Origin: Micromonospora kangleipakensis
GTDB lineage: Bacteria > Actinomycetota > Actinomycetes > Mycobacteriales > Micromonosporaceae
Assembly: GCF_004217615.1 (NCBI RefSeq)
Contig: NZ_SHLD01000001.1
Coordinates: 6,076,001 to 6,140,000, forward strand
DNA: 64,000 bases
Direction: 5' to 3'
Positions 9,721-18,092 of this stretch are shown here, in pieces (the stretch's first letter is position 1; each line of letters begins with the position of its first letter). A program made the position numbers and the translations under genes. The notes under the pieces were generated by a model that was not told where the DNA came from, did no database searches, and saw only the letters and a list, made by a program, of their open reading frames with translations.

Positions 9721-10164
9721 GTGGCTACCTTTCCTGACGTCAGCATCAACGATCTTGAGACGGCCTATGCCGCGTGGCCCGATGACCCCAGAGGGAAAAC
9801 AGCCCTGTGGGCGCTGATCCTGAGGGTACGGATCGAGCGGGCTGCGGCGAACCTGCCCGGCACGGTCATCGCCGCGCAGCCGGACATCTCCCTCATCGAA
9901 AGGCGGCTGTATTTGAGCATCGGCGAGCCGGGGCTTACGCATGAAGAGCGAGTCCGGCGGATGCGGGTCATCGCCGCAGGGGTAGGCACCTACCAGTCCA
10001 TTTGCGAGTTGCTACACGGGCGCAACCCGGATCCGACGCCGCCGATACAAGATGTGGAGGCATGGACGGCCGCCGTCGACAATCTCGAACTTGAGTTGTG
10101 CATCACCCGACCTGAGCAACCGCTCGTGCTGGATCAACCCTCACTAACCACCACGGTTCCCTAG
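9721..10164 (+). CDS. Small partner protein of the ABC ATPase (unknown family)
   Basis: 147-aa mostly helical, soluble protein with no recognised motif, signal peptide or membrane segment. The GTG start lies one base after the ATPase stop codon and is preceded by GGGGG, so translation is almost certainly coupled and the two proteins probably work together. Position and size resemble the small middle components of Lamassu/ABC-three-component systems, which is an analogy only. There is no HNH, PD-(D/E)xK or HEPN signature. Single Cys residues (ICELL, ELCIT) do not form a metal site. It converges with hsdM 39 nt downstream, without a clear hairpin between them. Confidence 0.75.
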   Translation: MATFPDVSINDLETAYAAWPDDPRGKTALWALILRVRIERAAANLPGTVIAAQPDISLIERRLYLSIGEPGLTHEERVRRMRVIAAGVGTYQSICELLHGRNPDPTPPIQDVEAWTAAVDNLELELCITRPEQPLVLDQPSLTTTVP

Positions 10165-10203
10165 CCGACGTCCCGCCACTCCCGGGCGTTAGGCGACGGA
10201 CCG

Positions 10204-11721
10204 TCAGCTTTCGATGTCCAAGCCCTCAGCAGCCGTACTGGGAGCGCGAGAGTTGAGGGCATCCGCGATGGCGGCGAACTCGCGTAGCGCCGCCTCCAGG
10301 TCCTCGACAATCTCCTGGGCGATCACCTCGGGTGGCAGGAGCGCGTCGGCGTCCTCCAGGGAGGCGTCCTTGAGCCAGGTGATGTCGAGGTTCACCTTGT
10401 CTCGGGTGATCAGTTCGTCGTAGGAGAAGGCCCGGAACCGCTCGGCCTCGACCCGTTCGGCGCGGTCCTTGCCGGGCAGGTAGCAGTCCACGAAGTCCTG
10501 GAGGTGTTCGCGGCGCAGCGGGTTCTGCTTGAGGGTGAAGTGCTGGTTGGTGCGGAAGTCGTACACCCAGAGTTTTTGGGTCCACGGCTCCTCGCGGGCG
10601 CGCTTGCGCTCGAAGAAGAGCACGTTGGCCTTCACCCCGCCGGCGTAGAAGATGCCGGTGGGCAGGCGCAGCAGGGTGTGCAGGTCGTACTGCTTGAGCA
10701 GCCGGCGGCGGATGGTCTCCCCCGCGCCGCCCTCGAAGAGCACGTTGTCGGGCAGCACGACGGCGGCCCGGCCGTCGATCTCCAGCAGCGAGGCGATGTG
10801 CTGGACGAAGTTGAGCTGTTTGTTGGCGGTGGTGGCCCAGAAGTCGTTCCGCTCGATCTCCCGCTCCTCGCGGGTGGACCGTCCGTCCTCGCCGACCATC
10901 CGGATCGAGGAGCTGCGGCCGAACGGCGGGTTGGCGAGGACAAGGCTGTAGCGCCGGTCCGGCTCCCTGCCGAGAGCGTCCCTGATCGCGATCAGGGATT
11001 CCCCACTCGGCGTGCCGATGCCGTGCAACAGCATGTTCATCGCGGCCAGCCGGGCGGTGCCGTCGACCAACTCGGTGCCGGTGATCGCGCCACCCGCGAG
11101 CCGGCGGCGCTGACCCGGGGTGAGTGCACTGCCGTGGTGCCGCTGGATGTGGTCGAACGCGGCGAGCAAGAAGCCGCCGGTCCCGCAGGCCGGGTCGGTG
11201 ATGGTGTCGTCCGGGGTGGGCAGCATGCAGTCGACCATCGCGGCGGTCAACGCCCGCGGCGTGAAGTACTGCCCGGCACCCGACTTCGCGTCCTCGGCGC
11301 CCTTGGCCAGCAGCTCCTCGTAGGCGTCACCCTTGACGTCGACGCCGGCCTGCGACCACTGCTCCTTGTCGATCAGGTCGACGATCAGCCGCTTGAGCTT
11401 CGCCGGGTCCTGGATCTTGTTCTGGGCCTTGCGGAAGATCGTGCCGAGCGTGCCGCCCTCCCGGGCAAGCCCGGTCAGGATGTGCCGATACTGCACCTCC
11501 AGCGCGTCGCCCTCGGCGTCGAGCAGGGTCTGCCAGCTCAGCTCGTCCGGCACGATCTGCTCCGGCCTGATCGGCCGCTTGGCACGCTCGTCGGCCATCT
11601 TCAGGAACAGCAGGAACGTCAACTGCTCCACGTAGTCGATGGTGGAGACCCCGTCGTCCCGCAGCACGTCGCAGTAATTCCACAGCTTCTGCACCAGCCG
11701 GCGCGAATCCACAGTGCTCAC
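10204..11721 (-). CDS. hsdM: Type I restriction-modification system, DNA methyltransferase subunit HsdM
   Basis: N6-adenine methyltransferase subunit, 505 aa. The N-terminal helical HsdM_N region (VQKLWNYCDVLRDDGVS...YVEQLTFLLFLKM) is followed by the AdoMet motif DPACGTGGF (about residue 172) and the catalytic NPPF (about 262). A coiled C-terminal tail ends it. The family is usually 480-530 aa, so it is complete. GTG overlaps the hsdS stop as GTGA, so M is made by translational coupling as the last gene of an R-S-M operon. With two HsdS-recognised half-sites it methylates host DNA and forms the core of the restriction complex. Confidence 0.95.
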   Translation of the reverse strand: MSTVDSRRLVQKLWNYCDVLRDDGVSTIDYVEQLTFLLFLKMADERAKRPIRPEQIVPDELSWQTLLDAEGDALEVQYRHILTGLAREGGTLGTIFRKAQNKIQDPAKLKRLIVDLIDKEQWSQAGVDVKGDAYEELLAKGAEDAKSGAGQYFTPRALTAAMVDCMLPTPDDTITDPACGTGGFLLAAFDHIQRHHGSALTPGQRRRLAGGAITGTELVDGTARLAAMNMLLHGIGTPSGESLIAIRDALGREPDRRYSLVLANPPFGRSSSIRMVGEDGRSTREEREIERNDFWATTANKQLNFVQHIASLLEIDGRAAVVLPDNVLFEGGAGETIRRRLLKQYDLHTLLRLPTGIFYAGGVKANVLFFERKRAREEPWTQKLWVYDFRTNQHFTLKQNPLRREHLQDFVDCYLPGKDRAERVEAERFRAFSYDELITRDKVNLDITWLKDASLEDADALLPPEVIAQEIVEDLEAALREFAAIADALNSRAPSTAAEGLDIES

Positions 11722-13229
11722 AGCGGCAGTGCCTCCTGCTGGTAGTCGTCGCCGGTCACCCTGGTCGGCGGCGCCGGCAGCTCCTTTTGGGTACGCCGAG
11801 AGCGCACCTTCTGTTTCGGCAACGCGGCTGGCCGTTCGGCTTGGATCCGGGCCAGCAACTCTGACGCCGGCTCGTCATTCGGATCCTGCGGGACCAGCCG
11901 CCCGGCGAACGCCTCCACGAGCACTGACTTCCGCAAGTGATCCGCACGATCTGCCGCTGTTGCCGAAAGATCTCCGACGACCTCAATCCTCGTCAGCAAC
12001 CTATCGGCGAACTCAACTATCCGCTTCTGTTCAGCAAGGGGCGGTACCGGCAGAGGCAACTCTCTACAGGTCGACAGGGCGATGTTGAACTGCCCAGCAG
12101 TCGCCTTCGCCGTTTGCTGCAGGAACCCAAGGATTAGCGGAGATTGAAGGGCTAACGCGAGCCACTGGGGCAAGACATCGGACCCGGCTCTGAACGCGAC
12201 AATCGCTTGGTTGATGTTCCACTCCGCATGCATGGCTGGCACGACGGCAGTCTTCCCGAGCGGTGGGCCCACAATATTCGTGAGGACGTCACCTGGCCTC
12301 ACGCGAGAGCGGCGAAGCAATCCCGCGTGCGTCGACCTATCGATATAGGTCGGACGGATCGAGAAATCAACGTGTCCCGAGCCTGCAAGATTGTAAACCT
12401 TCAGAAAGGGAATCTCGCCATTTCCGGCGTACATGTGAGATGCCACCGGCGTACCGCCTGAGACAATCGAGCTGCAGACCTCGTGGGCAACTCGCCACTT
12501 CCAACCGTCGGGCAAAAGCGGCAGGCCATCATAGCTGATCTTCTTAGCCACCCTGCCTTGCAATTCGGAGAAACAGCTATCCTGCACGGGCCCGCGAGCG
12601 GCCGGCAAAAATCTGCCCTCAACGATGCTGTCGAGGAGGTTGTTACGCAGCGTCTTGGCTCGCGGCTTCACGGCTTGGACGGAGTTAGCCGCAGCATCTA
12701 GACGTGACAGGTGGTCTTCGAGTGCGGCGACGATGCGGCGCTGCTCGGCGAGCGAGGGAAGTGGTAGCCGCACGGACTTGAGCTTTCCTGTGCTCAGCGT
12801 ATAAAGCCCGCTTGTGGAGCCGGCGACTTCGCGAAGGTGACGCGCGACAAGAGGCGAATTCCAGACCAGCTCAAGATACTTGTATAGGAGCGCGGCGGTG
12901 GGGCGGACACGAATCAGATGGTTCTGATGCACGCATCTGTCGATGCTACCGTCCCAGATGGCCGCACGACCGATCTGGTCAGGGCTACCGTTTCCCTCCA
13001 CTACCAAGAGGTCCCCACGCCGCAGCCCGAACCGCTCCAACTCCCCGTCGAACAGCTCGACCTCGTGAACATCAGCAAGGTCAAGCTTGCCTCGGTGCAC
13101 GTTGGCCACCCGCAGGAACGGGTACTTGTTCAGCACTGGTCGACGCTTGGCTTGCTTCTGGATACCGCCCTGTACGTCGGCAACGTCAGCCAGGTCAACC
13201 CAGACCCAACCTGCCGGTAGAACAGTCAC
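11718..13229 (-). CDS. hsdS: Type I restriction-modification system, specificity subunit HsdS
   Basis: 503-aa DNA-recognition subunit with the usual duplicated layout. The first target-recognition domain (LPAGWVWVDLADVADVQGG...) ends with LPSLAEQRRIVAALEDHLSRLD. The second (LPDGWKWRVAHEVCSSIVSGG...) ends with VPPLAEQKRIVEFADRLLTRIE. The GTG start overlaps the hsdR TGA (GTGA) and has AGGAG upstream; the longer open frame upstream overlaps hsdR and is not used. Both recognition domains, especially the second (about 12150-12600), are visibly poorer in G/C than the neighbours, which fits recent exchange of recognition domains. The recognition sequence cannot be predicted here. Confidence 0.95.
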   Translation of the reverse strand: MTVLPAGWVWVDLADVADVQGGIQKQAKRRPVLNKYPFLRVANVHRGKLDLADVHEVELFDGELERFGLRRGDLLVVEGNGSPDQIGRAAIWDGSIDRCVHQNHLIRVRPTAALLYKYLELVWNSPLVARHLREVAGSTSGLYTLSTGKLKSVRLPLPSLAEQRRIVAALEDHLSRLDAAANSVQAVKPRAKTLRNNLLDSIVEGRFLPAARGPVQDSCFSELQGRVAKKISYDGLPLLPDGWKWRVAHEVCSSIVSGGTPVASHMYAGNGEIPFLKVYNLAGSGHVDFSIRPTYIDRSTHAGLLRRSRVRPGDVLTNIVGPPLGKTAVVPAMHAEWNINQAIVAFRAGSDVLPQWLALALQSPLILGFLQQTAKATAGQFNIALSTCRELPLPVPPLAEQKRIVEFADRLLTRIEVVGDLSATAADRADHLRKSVLVEAFAGRLVPQDPNDEPASELLARIQAERPAALPKQKVRSRRTQKELPAPPTRVTGDDYQQEALPL

Positions 13230-16200
13230 GCGGACAGCTCCTGGTTCAGCTCGTCGAGGAGGGGTTCGGCGCGGTTGCCGAAGACGTGGGCGTAGCCGTC
13301 GAGGCCGCCGCGTTCGGTGAACGGGGCGCCGTCCAGGTCGTCCGCGGTGATCTCCACGCTGACCGCTATCACGTCCTTGATCCTCTCCAGCCACCACGTC
13401 TGATCAGCAGTGAACGTAGCGCCCGCCTGCTCCTGCCGGAGCAGCCACCCACGGAAGCGCTCCTCGATCAGGCTGCGGTAGGGGCGCAGCTCCTGGTCGA
13501 GCCCCAACTCATACCGGATGAGGGTGACAAGGTCTGTCACACCCCGGCTGCCCGGCGCCTCGGCGGTCCGCCCGAGCAGCACGTACGCCTTCCACAGCGA
13601 CTCCGGCGTCCACGCCTGCGGGGGCCGCTCGATCCGCGCGGCCAACTCCTTGAGCTGGTCGTAGCCGACCCGGCTTCGACCATCGAAGAAGACCTGCAAC
13701 GCGGTGATCTCGTCGCGGTGCTGTTCCAGGTAGTCGTGCCAGCTCTTCACGGTGACCTGCGCACGCTCCTCGGCCGGCACGCCGGCCGCCGAGATCAGCG
13801 TGTCGGCGTTCACCTCGTCGATGGTGATGTCGTGCGCCCGCCGGATCTCCAGGATGCGTTCACGCAGCGCCGGGTTCGCGGCGAGGGGACGCAGCGCGCC
13901 CGCCAGCAGATCGCGTACGGCCTCCGGCCCGGCCTGCTTGGCCGGGTTGAGCTGCTCGGGGGCGATCGCGTCGACCAGGCCGCGCACGATGCCGGTCAAC
14001 GGTTGCTCGGCGAGGTCGGCCAGCTCGTGGCGCTCGGCGTCGGTCAGCTGCTGATTGAGCCGGGACAGCCGGGCGGCGAGGGTGGCCACCTCGTCCGGGC
14101 CGGCGGTCAGCGTGCCGGCCTTCTTGAGCAGGTCCCGCAGCGAGATCTGCCGTTCAGAGTGCCGTTGCAGCGGCACCGCCTCGTCCAGGTCAGCCTCGGT
14201 GACACCGACCGCGTCAATGATGACGAACCGCTCCTTGACCTCGGCATCCGGCGTGACCGCCTGGAAGTCAGCGGGGTCGATGGTTCGAGCGCCGCGCCCC
14301 TTCATCTGCTCGAAGTAGGTGGCACTGCGCACCGGACGGAGAAAGAACACGCACTCCAACGGCCGGATGTCGGTGCCGGTGGCGATCATGTCGACAGTCA
14401 CCGCGATGCGCAGCTCAGGGCTGTTGCGGAACGCCTGAATGAGCCTGTCCGGGTTGCCTCCGTCCCGCCGGGAGGCATAAGTGATCTTTGTGGCGAAGTC
14501 ATTGCCCAACCCGAAGACGAGCCGGACCATGGTCACGATCTCCTCGGCGTGGTTGTCGTCGCGCGCGAAGATCAGGGTCTTGGGCACGGTTGACCGGCCC
14601 GGGAAGATCTCTGTGAAGAGCCGGTCCCGGAAGGTCTCCAGCACCAGCTTGAGCTGCCCCTTGGAGATCACCGACCGGCCGACCTGGCTGCCGGCGTACG
14701 TGAAGTCGTCCTCCAACTCCTCGTAGCGCTCGGCCCGGGTGCGCCGGTCGCGCAGCGGCACGACCGTGCCGGCCTCGATCTTCTCGCCGGCCTCGGTGAT
14801 CTGCGTCTTGATCCGGTACACGTCGAAGTTGACGTTTACCCCATCGGCGACCGCCTGCTCGTAGGTGTACTCCGAGACCAGGTTCTGCTGGAAGAAGCCC
14901 AGCGTCTGCTTGACGGGCGTCGCCGTCAGGCCGACTACGAACGCGTCGAAGTATTCGATCACGGCTCGCCACTTGCCGTAGATCGAGCGGTGGCACTCAT
15001 CCACGACGATCAGATCGAAGGTCTCCGGCGCGATCTGGGGGTTGTAGCCGACTTCGGCCGGCGCGTCCAGGTCGTAGCTGTCGTACTCCCGGTCGTCCAG
15101 GTCGACGTCCGGGATCTCAGCGCCGCGCAGCGCGCCGTAGAGCCGCTGAATCGTCGAGATCACCACCGCCGACGAGTCGAGCATCCCCGCCCCGGACAGC
15201 CGGTCGACGTTGTACAGGTCAATGAACTTCCGCCCGTCATCCGGAGTCTGATAGGCGGCGTACTCCCGCAGGGTCTGCTTACCGAGGTTGTTACGGTCGA
15301 CCAGGAACAGGATCCGGTCGGCGCGGGCGTGCTTGATCAGACGGTAACTGGCCGTCACCGCGGTGAACGTCTTCCCCGCGCCGGTCGCCATCTGAATCAG
15401 AGAGCGGGGCCTGTCCTCGCCCAAGGACCGCTCCAGCCCCTCAATGGCGTCGATCTGGGCCGGCCGCAGACCGAGCCGGTCCAACTCCGGCATCCGGCGT
15501 AGCCGGGCCCGCAGCGTCGGCGCCTCTGGCTCGTCGTCCGCCTCGCGCATCCACCGCGCGAGGGTCTCCGGCCGGTGGAAAGCGAAGACCTCCCGGGTAC
15601 GAGGAAACGGATCCAGCCGGTTGACGAATGCGGTCTCCGTCCCGGTGGCGACGTATCCGAACGGCAAGGGCGCATCCCGCCGCCACGCGGCGAGCTTCTG
15701 TTCGGCCGTGAGTCCCTTCAGGTAGCGGTCAAGCTGGGCCTCCACCCCTCGGGGGGCGGTGCCCTCCCGCTTGGCCTCGATCACGCCAACTAGCCGCTGG
15801 TTGACGTAGAGCAGATAGTCGGCTCGGCCCGTCGCCAGGGTCACCTCGCGCACGGCCACGCCAGTGCTCGCGTATGGGTTGATCTGGCTCTCGTCCTGGA
15901 CCACCCACCCGGTCGCGGCAAGCTGCCGGTCGATCTCGAGCCGGGTCTGCATCTCGTTCAACGGTTCGTGGGAGGCGCGCCGTGCGCGGGCTATGAAGTC
16001 CTCCCGCTTGGCCGCTGAGACCTTGGCGACCTTTGCGCTCTCGAACTCACGCTGAGCAGCCTGGACCGCCGGCTCCAGACTCGTGACCAGCGCCGCTGCC
16101 TCGTCTCGGCGGGCTTCCGCATCGCGCACGGCACGCTCGGCCGCCACCGCCGCCTCGGCCTGGGCCTGGGCAAGCGACGCCTTGCCCTCCAGGAGCAGCT

Positions 16201-16717
16201 TCGTGTCAGCCAATTCCTGCTTGTAGCGGAGGATCTCGGCCTGGAGTCCGTCGACCACAGCCGCGGGCACCTGCTGGGGCGGCGGCGTGGGTGGCACGAA
16301 CCCGACAGGCGAGCGGTCGCCGGTCAGCGCGCGGTGGAACCAGAGCCCCAGCTCGAAGCTTGTGCGGAGCAGCTCCAGGGCGGTTCGCACCTCGTCGAGG
16401 TGGTCATGCACCGCCTGGTTGCCCACGTTGCGCAGACGCTCGAAGGCGGCATAGATGTGGGGAACAAGGGTGCCGTCGGCGTTGAGCGCCTGCACCTGGT
16501 GCACGAACTTGCCACTCACCGGCCTGGCGTTGGTGCGCCGGACAAGGTCCCGGGCCAGTACCTCACCGAAGCTGCGGGTCTTGAACATCGCCGCCTGGGC
16601 GTCGACGTAGATGAGGGACTCCGCCCCCGCGCCGTAGAAGACCAACAGCGGGTGGTCCTTCAAGAACCCGAAGTTGGCGGATCCTTCCGCCAACCGTCGC
16701 ATCTGTCGAGGATCCAC
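13226..16717 (-). CDS. hsdR: Type I restriction enzyme, endonuclease/translocase subunit HsdR
   Basis: 1163-aa restriction subunit. The N-terminal ~150 residues (HPLLVFYGAGAESLIYVDAQ) look like a DUF4145-type domain, followed by an Ala/Glu-rich coiled coil (about 165-250). The nuclease site is GRADYLLYV...GVIEAKREG (about 300-322). SF2 motifs follow: ATGAGKTF (443), DECHRS (572), TATPVK (597), then helicase motif VI-like MKGRGART and the EcoEI-type C-terminal domain. The start is a GTG (GGAGAG just upstream); an ATG five codons later is an alternative. It is the first gene of the hsdRSM operon, an unusual order compared with the enterobacterial R-M-S and the common M-S-R. Confidence 0.95.
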   Translation of the reverse strand: MDPRQMRRLAEGSANFGFLKDHPLLVFYGAGAESLIYVDAQAAMFKTRSFGEVLARDLVRRTNARPVSGKFVHQVQALNADGTLVPHIYAAFERLRNVGNQAVHDHLDEVRTALELLRTSFELGLWFHRALTGDRSPVGFVPPTPPPQQVPAAVVDGLQAEILRYKQELADTKLLLEGKASLAQAQAEAAVAAERAVRDAEARRDEAAALVTSLEPAVQAAQREFESAKVAKVSAAKREDFIARARRASHEPLNEMQTRLEIDRQLAATGWVVQDESQINPYASTGVAVREVTLATGRADYLLYVNQRLVGVIEAKREGTAPRGVEAQLDRYLKGLTAEQKLAAWRRDAPLPFGYVATGTETAFVNRLDPFPRTREVFAFHRPETLARWMREADDEPEAPTLRARLRRMPELDRLGLRPAQIDAIEGLERSLGEDRPRSLIQMATGAGKTFTAVTASYRLIKHARADRILFLVDRNNLGKQTLREYAAYQTPDDGRKFIDLYNVDRLSGAGMLDSSAVVISTIQRLYGALRGAEIPDVDLDDREYDSYDLDAPAEVGYNPQIAPETFDLIVVDECHRSIYGKWRAVIEYFDAFVVGLTATPVKQTLGFFQQNLVSEYTYEQAVADGVNVNFDVYRIKTQITEAGEKIEAGTVVPLRDRRTRAERYEELEDDFTYAGSQVGRSVISKGQLKLVLETFRDRLFTEIFPGRSTVPKTLIFARDDNHAEEIVTMVRLVFGLGNDFATKITYASRRDGGNPDRLIQAFRNSPELRIAVTVDMIATGTDIRPLECVFFLRPVRSATYFEQMKGRGARTIDPADFQAVTPDAEVKERFVIIDAVGVTEADLDEAVPLQRHSERQISLRDLLKKAGTLTAGPDEVATLAARLSRLNQQLTDAERHELADLAEQPLTGIVRGLVDAIAPEQLNPAKQAGPEAVRDLLAGALRPLAANPALRERILEIRRAHDITIDEVNADTLISAAGVPAEERAQVTVKSWHDYLEQHRDEITALQVFFDGRSRVGYDQLKELAARIERPPQAWTPESLWKAYVLLGRTAEAPGSRGVTDLVTLIRYELGLDQELRPYRSLIEERFRGWLLRQEQAGATFTADQTWWLERIKDVIAVSVEITADDLDGAPFTERGGLDGYAHVFGNRAEPLLDELNQELSA

Positions 16718-16842
16718 GACTCTCCACGTTCATAGCCGCCGATGAACACGCCAGGATATGTGCCGTTACCGAACGGCGCGACCCTTTACACGGGCGGTAT
16801 CAGGTATCCGACACTGCCCGGCTGGCCACAGACGGGCCGGCC

Positions 16843-17061
16843 TCAGCGGTCGGCGACGAAGACACCGACTCCTGGCACGCCCACGACGCGGCCTTCGGCT
16901 TTGAGCGTCAGCATCGCGTTCCGCACGACGATCGCGGAGACGCCGTGGATCTGACAGAGCTGCGAGGTGGAGGGCAGCTTCTCCCCGGGCGACAACTCGC
17001 CCGAGGAAATCTGCTTGCGGATGTGCTCGGCAAGCTCAACCCACTTGGGGCTTGGCGGCAT
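16843..17061 (-). CDS. Single-domain GntR-family repressor
   Basis: 72-aa protein consisting only of the GntR winged helix-turn-helix (WVELAEHIRKQISSGELSPGEKLPSTSQL, then HGVSAIVVRNAMLTLKAEG and GVGVFVADR), with no effector-binding domain. The ATG has AGGGAG seven bases upstream. Such minimal GntR proteins are common in actinomycete integrative elements and next to small-protein clusters. It diverges from the small-protein operon at 17342, and the intergenic region carries repeated GATAGCTTG/CTTGTTATC sites that overlap a good promoter, so it probably represses that promoter and perhaps its own. Whether it also controls hsdRSM (126 nt downstream, same strand) is open. Confidence 0.88.
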   Translation of the reverse strand: MPPSPKWVELAEHIRKQISSGELSPGEKLPSTSQLCQIHGVSAIVVRNAMLTLKAEGRVVGVPGVGVFVADR

Positions 17062-17104
17062 AGCGGTACTCCCTGGTCAGCACCGCTATTCGACCACCCC
17101 TCGC

Positions 17105-17154
17105 CTTGTTATCGCAAGTGATAGCTTGACTGCGATAGCTTGTTATCCTAGGCT
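17105..17154 (+). promoter_or_regulatory. Promoter with overlapping GntR-type operators
   Basis: TTGACT (17126-17131), 17-nt spacer, TAGGCT (17149-17154). Overlapping it are two copies of CTTGTTATC (17105 and 17139) and two of GATAGCTTG (17120 and 17134, 14 nt apart), giving TATC-N6-GATA and GATA-N6-TATC dyads. Placement over the -35/-10 region is that of repressor sites; the divergent GntR protein is the obvious candidate. Confidence 0.6.
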
Positions 17155-17341
17155 TCGAACTGACCGGCTCCCTGGTCAGCACCCTTGGAGTTGGTCCTTC
17201 CCCTCCGTGCAGAGCGCCCGGTCGGCCGGTCCCCCCGGACGGCCGGGCGTGCCGGAGTCCACTCATGCCAGACGTCTTGAGCGACACCGCGACGGCCCGC
17301 AGCACCGCAGCCGAGCCGAGGGAGACCGACGGGAGACACCC

Positions 17342-17515
17342 GTGGACGAGCAACGCGACCAACCGCGCTTCGTGTCCGAGCAAGACATGGAAGACGCCGA
17401 CGACATCCTCTTCGCCCATCCCCCGCACCGGGTCACCCGCTGGCTCTGCCACTGCGGCGAGGACTACCCCTGCCCCGAGGCTCGCTTCGCCCTGCTGGTC
17501 AAGGCGAATCTGTGA
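17342..17515 (+). CDS. Tiny Cys-rich protein (CxCGxxYPC motif)
   Basis: 57-aa protein starting at GTG with GGGAG seven bases upstream. The N-terminus is acidic (DMEDADDILFAHPP). The C-terminus WLCHCGEDYPCPEARFALLV has three cysteines arranged C-x-C-G-x3-P-C. Function unknown. The same motif recurs in the protein at 17838 (WRCRACGVEWPCQPARLALLV), so the two are probably related, perhaps metal-binding. It is the first gene behind the GntR-controlled promoter. Confidence 0.7.
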   Translation: MDEQRDQPRFVSEQDMEDADDILFAHPPHRVTRWLCHCGEDYPCPEARFALLVKANL

Positions 17516-17640
17516 ACGCGGGCTGAGCTGAGGACGGCGCAACCGGTGGAGGCGAGCAGCCCGGCGGTCGGCATCGGCGTAGGGCCGCCCCGCCAACGCC
17601 GTCGAGGCGACCCCCATCCACTCTGAAGGAGGCATCCCCC

Positions 17641-17841
17641 ATGCGTTTCCTGTTCTGGCGCCGCAAGCCCATACCGACGTTCCCGGTCCCTGGGCAACGG
17701 ACACCGCTCAACGAGCGGCCAACGTGGACGACCACCCCGACCCAGGTCTTCCCCACGACCGACCCGGGTGGCGCCGGCAACCTCACCCGGGCGCAGCGAT
17801 GGCGGGCCGGCGGGTGGCGGCAGAACGGCGGCCCACGGTGA
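17641..17841 (+). CDS. Small basic hypothetical protein
   Basis: 66-aa protein rich in Arg, Thr and Pro (starts MRFLFWRRKPIPTFPVPG). It has a near-perfect ribosome-binding site (GAAGGAGG) and a GTGA overlap with the next gene. No family recognised. The clear translation signals and coupling argue that it is expressed. The 125 nt before it hold no gene. Confidence 0.65.
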   Translation: MRFLFWRRKPIPTFPVPGQRTPLNERPTWTTTPTQVFPTTDPGGAGNLTRAQRWRAGGWRQNGGPR

Positions 17842-18086
17842 ATCGGGCGTCCCGGCCGCACCTGCCGATGCGTCCACTATGGCGATGCCGCGCCTGCGGG
17901 GTCGAGTGGCCCTGCCAGCCGGCGCGGCTGGCCCTGCTGGTCGAGTACCGCGCCGACCGCACGGCATTGCTGGTCTACCTGAGCACGCTGATGGCCGAGG
18001 CCGGTGCCCAGCTCTCCCAACTCAACGGGCACGCCGTACCGGAGAACCTGACCGAACGCTTCCTCACCTGGGCCCGGGCCCGATGA
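17838..18086 (+). CDS. Small Cys-rich protein related to the one at 17342
   Basis: 82-aa protein. Its start GTG overlaps the preceding stop (GTGA). The motif WRCRACGVEWPCQPARLALLV is followed by a helical part (LLVYLSTLMAEAGAQLSQLN...TERFLTWARAR). Homologues in actinomycetes often carry the automatic name 'flavin reductase' as far as I recall; nothing in the sequence supports that activity. Three Cys in C-x2-C-G-x3-P-C suggest metal binding. It is the last gene of the small-protein operon. Confidence 0.7.
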   Translation: MNRASRPHLPMRPLWRCRACGVEWPCQPARLALLVEYRADRTALLVYLSTLMAEAGAQLSQLNGHAVPENLTERFLTWARAR

Positions 18087-18092
18087 CCGCCC

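Noticed and set aside
12812-14593. 593-codon plus-strand frame opposite hsdR and hsdS
   Set aside because: Antisense of the restriction and specificity genes, no SD or domain; composition artefact.
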